Source: Methanothrix sp. (GTDB taxonomy: Archaea; Halobacteriota; Methanosarcinia; Methanotrichales; Methanotrichaceae). Taken from it: a DNA stretch of 18,767 nucleotides. The notes beneath the pieces are model-generated. The model saw only the letters and a list, made by a program, of their open reading frames with translations, had not been told where the DNA came from and ran no database searches. This document shows, piece by piece, positions 16,115 to 18,767 of the stretch. The stretch covers positions 1 to 18,767 of the forward strand of contig JAQVZT010000010.1 of the NCBI GenBank assembly GCA_028708055.1. Direction: 5' to 3'. Position 1 is the first letter of the stretch. Each line of letters begins with the position of its first letter. The position numbers and the translations under genes are program-made.

Positions 16115-16206
16115 ATACTATTTAATATTTTATCTTAAGATGAAAAGTTTAAATCCAAGAAGGTTATTGAGGTTATTATCTGCCTCGTGATAGGAGTAAT
16201 ATTAGT
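16115..16206 (+). promoter_or_regulatory. Conserved 92-base promoter/leader segment, copy 2
   Basis: This is the gapless counterpart of 12007-12098. It contains a TATA-like region tttaatatttta at 16121-16132, a second purine-then-AT box gaaaagtttaaat at 16142-16154, and an aggag ribosome binding site at 16192-16196, again exactly 10 bases before the ATG. The conservation exceeds that of much of the protein it precedes. Confidence 0.65.
16140..16190 (+). CDS. Possible 16-codon leader ORF, copy 2
   Basis: The frame reads MKSLNPRRLLRLLSAS and ends in TGA directly before the aggag site. Its twin is at 12032-12082. The same cautions apply: it may be promoter and 5' UTR sequence that happens to be open. 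Confidence 0.3.
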   Translation: MKSLNPRRLLRLLSAS

Positions 16207-17481
16207 ATGAATCAGAAACGCAGCCTTGTGGTCGGCATATACATTAGCATCCTATTGATCTCAACAAGCTTGATTAGTCTGGCTTACGCGCAGGAATTCG
16301 CCAGCCAGAATCAAATTAATTTAACGACTGCGAATTTGATTGATACAACATCCGGTACTGAATCCGAAATTCAGCCGGAGGAGCTGTCTTATTCTCTGCT
16401 GTTGGGCGAGATTGATGAGCTGAATTCCAGCAAAATCATGCTGGAAAACCAATCCCGTCAGATTGATATGAGCAGCACAATCCAATTTGCTGATCAGAAA
16501 TGCATTGAAGAATGCATCTGTTCGCTTGGCTCCTATGAAAACATGCTGAGAAATAGGGCAAAATTCCTGGCAAAATTTGAAATCAGATTGAAGAACTCAT
16601 GGCAGAATCTGAATGAGATGCAGCGAATCTACATAACCGAATATCTGGAAAATATGTTGAGATTCCAGTCGATTTATATCAATGATTTCCAATCGCAATT
16701 GAAGAAGAAATTCTGCAGCTTTCCCACACGATCACGGAAGAATTTCCTGGATAGCCAGAGGGATCTGCTCGATAGGCAGGCAAATCTTCTCCTGGGATTT
16801 GAAGATTTTCTGCATAACCTTCAGGATATTGAGGATGATCAAAAGGTGGAATTTCTGGCCAGTTTTGAGGACCTGATACGCAGGCAGGCGATTCTCCTTA
16901 ATACCTATCAAGCATTCTTAAAAGTTAAATGCAACATATTAAAAATAAATAAATATGTGAGCGGATGTGGATATTACCGACCCTGCCAGAATGTCACTTA
17001 CATGTATGCAGTTATAAATACCTGCAATTGCACAGTAGAGGGCATAAGAATTGTGGACGACCAGCTCGGCATAATAGCCGATAATGTATCGCTCGGTCCC
17101 CATGAGAAGAAGCACTTCAGCAAAACCACGTCTTTGAATTTCTCTTCCGGCACAACCGCATGCAATATAGCTCAAGCGTGGGGAAATATATCAGATAACT
17201 TCATTGTGATGAGCCAGAGCAATGAGGTCTGCGTCAAGATGCTCTCGCCAACATTGACCAATGATTCACTGAAACTGGGCAGCCAGAAAGCAGTTGCGAT
17301 AGCTAACGATCCTGCAACAGCGGAGAACAATATCGCTATTGTGAAAAATCAGATTGGAAAATTCAGCCCACATAAGAATTCAGCTCAGAATATGACAATC
17401 GTAATAGGCGATCAGCTGGCTGCGGCTTATCGAAACTCCAAAGGAGCCAATAATATCAATATCGTTTCGAATCAGCGGTAA
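16207..17481 (+). CDS. Secreted SFEDL-repeat protein, paralogue of the 12099 gene, with short Asn/Gln repeats at the C-terminus
   Basis: The gene encodes 424 residues. The signal peptide is residues 1-28 with likely cleavage after AYA. Residues 63-98 share the ELNSSKIMLENQSRQID box with the 12099 protein. Four 37-residue helical repeats start near 109, 146, 183 and 219. A DUF11-like domain (243-346) includes INTCNC and ends QSNEVCVKM. After 346 the two paralogues diverge: this one has three repeats of about 20-21 residues (363-424) ending in NNIAIVKNQ, NMTIVIGDQ and NNINIVSNQ. It is divergent from the 370-residue gene and shares its upstream segment with the 12099 gene. The function is unknown; I infer a surface or sheath component. 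Confidence 0.92.
   Translation: MNQKRSLVVGIYISILLISTSLISLAYAQEFASQNQINLTTANLIDTTSGTESEIQPEELSYSLLLGEIDELNSSKIMLENQSRQIDMSSTIQFADQKCIEECICSLGSYENMLRNRAKFLAKFEIRLKNSWQNLNEMQRIYITEYLENMLRFQSIYINDFQSQLKKKFCSFPTRSRKNFLDSQRDLLDRQANLLLGFEDFLHNLQDIEDDQKVEFLASFEDLIRRQAILLNTYQAFLKVKCNILKINKYVSGCGYYRPCQNVTYMYAVINTCNCTVEGIRIVDDQLGIIADNVSLGPHEKKHFSKTTSLNFSSGTTACNIAQAWGNISDNFIVMSQSNEVCVKMLSPTLTNDSLKLGSQKAVAIANDPATAENNIAIVKNQIGKFSPHKNSAQNMTIVIGDQLAAAYRNSKGANNINIVSNQR
16531..16926 (+). repeat. Four 37-residue SFEDL helical repeats
   Basis: Anchors are Y110 (SYENMLRNRAK), L147 (YLENMLRFQSI), Q184 (SQRDLLDRQAN) and F220 (SFEDLIRRQAI), spaced 37, 37 and 36. The spacing matches the 12099 protein exactly, unit for unit. 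Confidence 0.8.
17293..17478 (+). repeat. Three 20-21-residue Asn/Gln-ended repeats
   Basis: Residues 363-382, 383-403 and 404-423 each end in an N-I/M-x-I-V-x-x-Q strand (Q382, Q403, Q423). The spacing and the N...I...Q pattern loosely recall curlin-type amyloid repeats. This is a resemblance only. Confidence 0.5.
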
Positions 17482-17486
17482 AAGGG

Positions 17487-17499
17487 TCATATTTATATG
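17487..17499 (+). promoter_or_regulatory. TATA-like promoter of the Lrp/AsnC gene
   Basis: tcatatttatatg lies about 60 bases before the ATG at 17556. Transcription is predicted near 17520, just past the palindrome that follows. Confidence 0.5.
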
Positions 17500-17503
17500 T
17501 ACC

Positions 17504-17520
17504 ATTGGTAATCTACCAAT
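17504..17520. promoter_or_regulatory. Perfect palindrome between TATA box and predicted start site: candidate operator
   Basis: attggta-atc-taccaat is a 7-bp perfect inverted repeat with a 3-base centre. Its place between the TATA box and the predicted transcription start is where archaeal repressors commonly block RNA polymerase. Lrp-family regulators often control their own gene through such dyads, so autoregulation is a reasonable inference. Confidence 0.5.
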
Positions 17521-17555
17521 ATAGCAGGGATATATGAGGAGAATGCTGAAATAAT

Positions 17556-18014
17556 ATGGGCAGGACCTTTGATATCGACCAAGTCGACCGGACAATTCTT
17601 GGCAGTCTCCGGGAAGATGCTCGCATCAGCTTGAGGGATATGTCTAGAAGATCCGGCATATCCGATGCAACAATACAGTTTCGCCTCAAACGCATGAAAA
17701 CCAATGGTGTCATAGATCGGTTCACCATTATGGCCAACCCGGCAGCTACGGGATATCTGGTTACCGCGATTATCCTTGTGCAAACGGATAATGAGAGACA
17801 CGATCAGGTGGTCGAGGCATTAGCTGAAGTGCAAGAGATTACTGAAGTCTATGGGATACTGGGAGAATACGATCTCTTCCTTAAGGTCTGGTCAAGAAGC
17901 CTCGATGACCTCAATGATCTTATAAATGATCGAATACGGCCAATCGAAGGCATCGAAGACCTTCATGAAATCGTGGTGGTAGAAAGGGCAAAAGACGAGA
18001 CATCTCCGGTTTAG
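17556..18014 (+). CDS. Lrp/AsnC-family transcriptional regulator
   Basis: The gene encodes 152 residues, typical of the family. An AsnC-type winged helix-turn-helix covers about 6-55 (DQVDRTILGSLREDARISL, then RRSGISDATIQFRLKRMKTN). The RAM ligand-binding domain covers about 66-147 with the G-E-Y-D motif at 103-106 (GILGEYDLFLKV). Proteins of this family bind DNA as dimers or octamers and respond to amino acids or related ligands; the ligand here cannot be read from sequence. A gaggag site lies 14 bases before the ATG, which is rather far. The stop codon is 8 bases before the CorA start, and tagaggt serves as both stop and ribosome binding site, so the two are very likely co-transcribed. Confidence 0.93.
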   Translation: MGRTFDIDQVDRTILGSLREDARISLRDMSRRSGISDATIQFRLKRMKTNGVIDRFTIMANPAATGYLVTAIILVQTDNERHDQVVEALAEVQEITEVYGILGEYDLFLKVWSRSLDDLNDLINDRIRPIEGIEDLHEIVVVERAKDETSPV

Positions 18015-18022
18015 AGGTTACA

Positions 18023-18767
18023 ATGGCTACATTCAAAGGCTTAGCAGAGAAGGCAAAGTGTTTTGGGCCATTGAAGATGAGCGAATTAGGCCAAAACACA
18101 AAAAAAGAGCAGATCAAAGAGGATGTAACCAACACGGATATCCTGGAGCTTGCCGTCCATCCTCTGCCGATGACAAGCGAAAAGCCTGCGGAGCGGCCCA
18201 AGATCACCATAATTGATTATGATGAGCTTCACTATCACGAAGCAGAGGCCAAGGATGTAGAGGAGTGTTTCAGATTTAAAAATCTGCCCACAGTAACCTG
18301 GATAAACATCGACGGCCTCCATCAGATGGATGTCCTGGAAAAGCTAGGATCGTGCTATGGAATTCATCCCCTGGTCCTGGAAGATATTCTGACCGATCAG
18401 CGTCCCAAGATCGAGGATTATGATGATTACATATTCATCGTGCTGAAGATGCTCTACTACGATGATGGCAACAATGATGGCAACAATGAGAAAAAAAAAC
18501 AGGACGAAGAGGAGGAGGACGATCTGGGGGACACCAACCTGGATGTAGACCAGGTGAGCGTGATCCTGGGGCCGAATTTTATCATATCTTTTAAAGAAAA
18601 AGAGGTCGATGTATTCAACCCCCTGAGAGATCGGCTTCGCACCGCCAAGGGCAAGATAAGAAAACAGGGTGCGGATTATCTGGCCTATTCCATGATAGAT
18701 GCAATCGTCGACCACTATTTCGTGATCATGGAGAATCTTGGGGATAGGTTCGAGGATCTGGAGGATG
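18023..18767 (+). CDS. corA: CorA-family divalent metal ion transporter (3' end outside window)
   Basis: 248 codons are visible before the right edge. The ATG is preceded by gaggt at a spacing of 4. Residues 91-145 form the CorA cytoplasmic-domain core: VTWINIDGLHQMDVLEKLG, HPLVLEDILTDQRPKIEDYD and YIFIVLKMLYYD. The following part (175-248) continues the family pattern with VSVILGPNFIISFKE and Y-x-x-I-D-x-I-V-D-x-Y. The two membrane helices and the GMN motif lie beyond the window. CorA proteins form pentameric Mg/Co channels. An unusual acidic and Asn-rich insert (DDGNNDGNNEKKKQDEEEED) sits near 147-167. It lies directly downstream of the Lrp gene, apparently in one operon. Confidence 0.9.
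   Translation, partial: MATFKGLAEKAKCFGPLKMSELGQNTKKEQIKEDVTNTDILELAVHPLPMTSEKPAERPKITIIDYDELHYHEAEAKDVEECFRFKNLPTVTWINIDGLHQMDVLEKLGSCYGIHPLVLEDILTDQRPKIEDYDDYIFIVLKMLYYDDGNNDGNNEKKKQDEEEEDDLGDTNLDVDQVSVILGPNFIISFKEKEVDVFNPLRDRLRTAKGKIRKQGADYLAYSMIDAIVDHYFVIMENLGDRFEDLED

Larger units (their letters stand above)
15807..16206. other. Second divergent intergenic region
   Basis: This 400-base, very AT-rich spacer separates the divergent genes at 15806 (minus) and 16207 (plus). A minus-strand TATA-like run (aaaatatatatagtt) sits near 15853-15867, about 47-60 bases before that ATG. The last 92 bases are the conserved leader segment. Several further tatata runs at 15964-16040 could be additional promoter elements. 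No gene is seen. Confidence 0.7.

Noticed and set aside
17543..17554. Three-codon frame (MLK) just before the Lrp start
   Set aside because: The gaggag site is only one base away from its ATG, too close to serve it, and no conservation can be tested here.
1..18767. CRISPR array, tRNA or rRNA genes
   Set aside because: No regularly spaced short direct repeats with unique spacers and no tRNA or rRNA-like stretches were seen. The only tandem repeats are in-frame protein repeats.

Overview
This window most likely comes from an archaeon, and a sheathed methanogen of the Methanothrix (Methanosaeta) type is my best guess. The reasons are archaeal TATA-type promoters in the intergenic regions, an Lrp/AsnC regulator, a CorA-type transporter, and above all a dense set of very large secreted proteins rich in DUF11 and SdrD-B-like domains and in N-x-S/T sequons. 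The genus is inferred from protein style; no marker gene is present.

Layout. (1) 1-5717 (+): the 3' part of a giant surface protein with seven SdrD-B-like Ca-loop repeats, DUF11 domains, a tandemly duplicated beta-type module and a Cys-rich tail. (2) 5718-6225: noncoding convergent gap. (3) 6226-11694 (-): a 1822-residue secreted DUF11-array protein ending in five 37-residue helical repeats, a small beta domain and a Cys cluster. (4) 11695-12098: divergent promoter region. (5) 12099-13811 (+): a secreted protein with four of the 37-residue repeats plus the module seen in the first gene. (6) 13812-14693: gene-free stretch with a decayed IS605-type tnpB and a cluster of strong stem-loops. (7) 14694-15806 (-): a 370-residue stand-alone version of the C-terminal part of the giant minus-strand protein. 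(8) 15807-16206: second divergent promoter region. (9) 16207-17481 (+): paralogue of the 12099 gene. (10) 17556-18014 (+): Lrp/AsnC regulator, followed 8 bases later by a corA-type gene that runs off the window.

The central observation is that four neighbouring genes share an unfamiliar 37-residue repeat. Its core is two SFEDL-type boxes 14 residues apart, as in SFEDLIRRQARLLDSFEMLL. The genes sit as two divergent minus/plus pairs with intergenic gaps of almost equal length (404 and 400 bases), which suggests duplication of a two-gene unit. The two plus-strand genes also keep a nearly identical 92-base upstream segment holding the promoter and a possible 16-codon leader ORF. The first gene is tied to this set by the module it shares with the 12099 gene and by DUF11 domains. 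Together these look like building blocks of a cell-surface layer or sheath. No enzymatic function is visible in any of them, and the surface role is inference.
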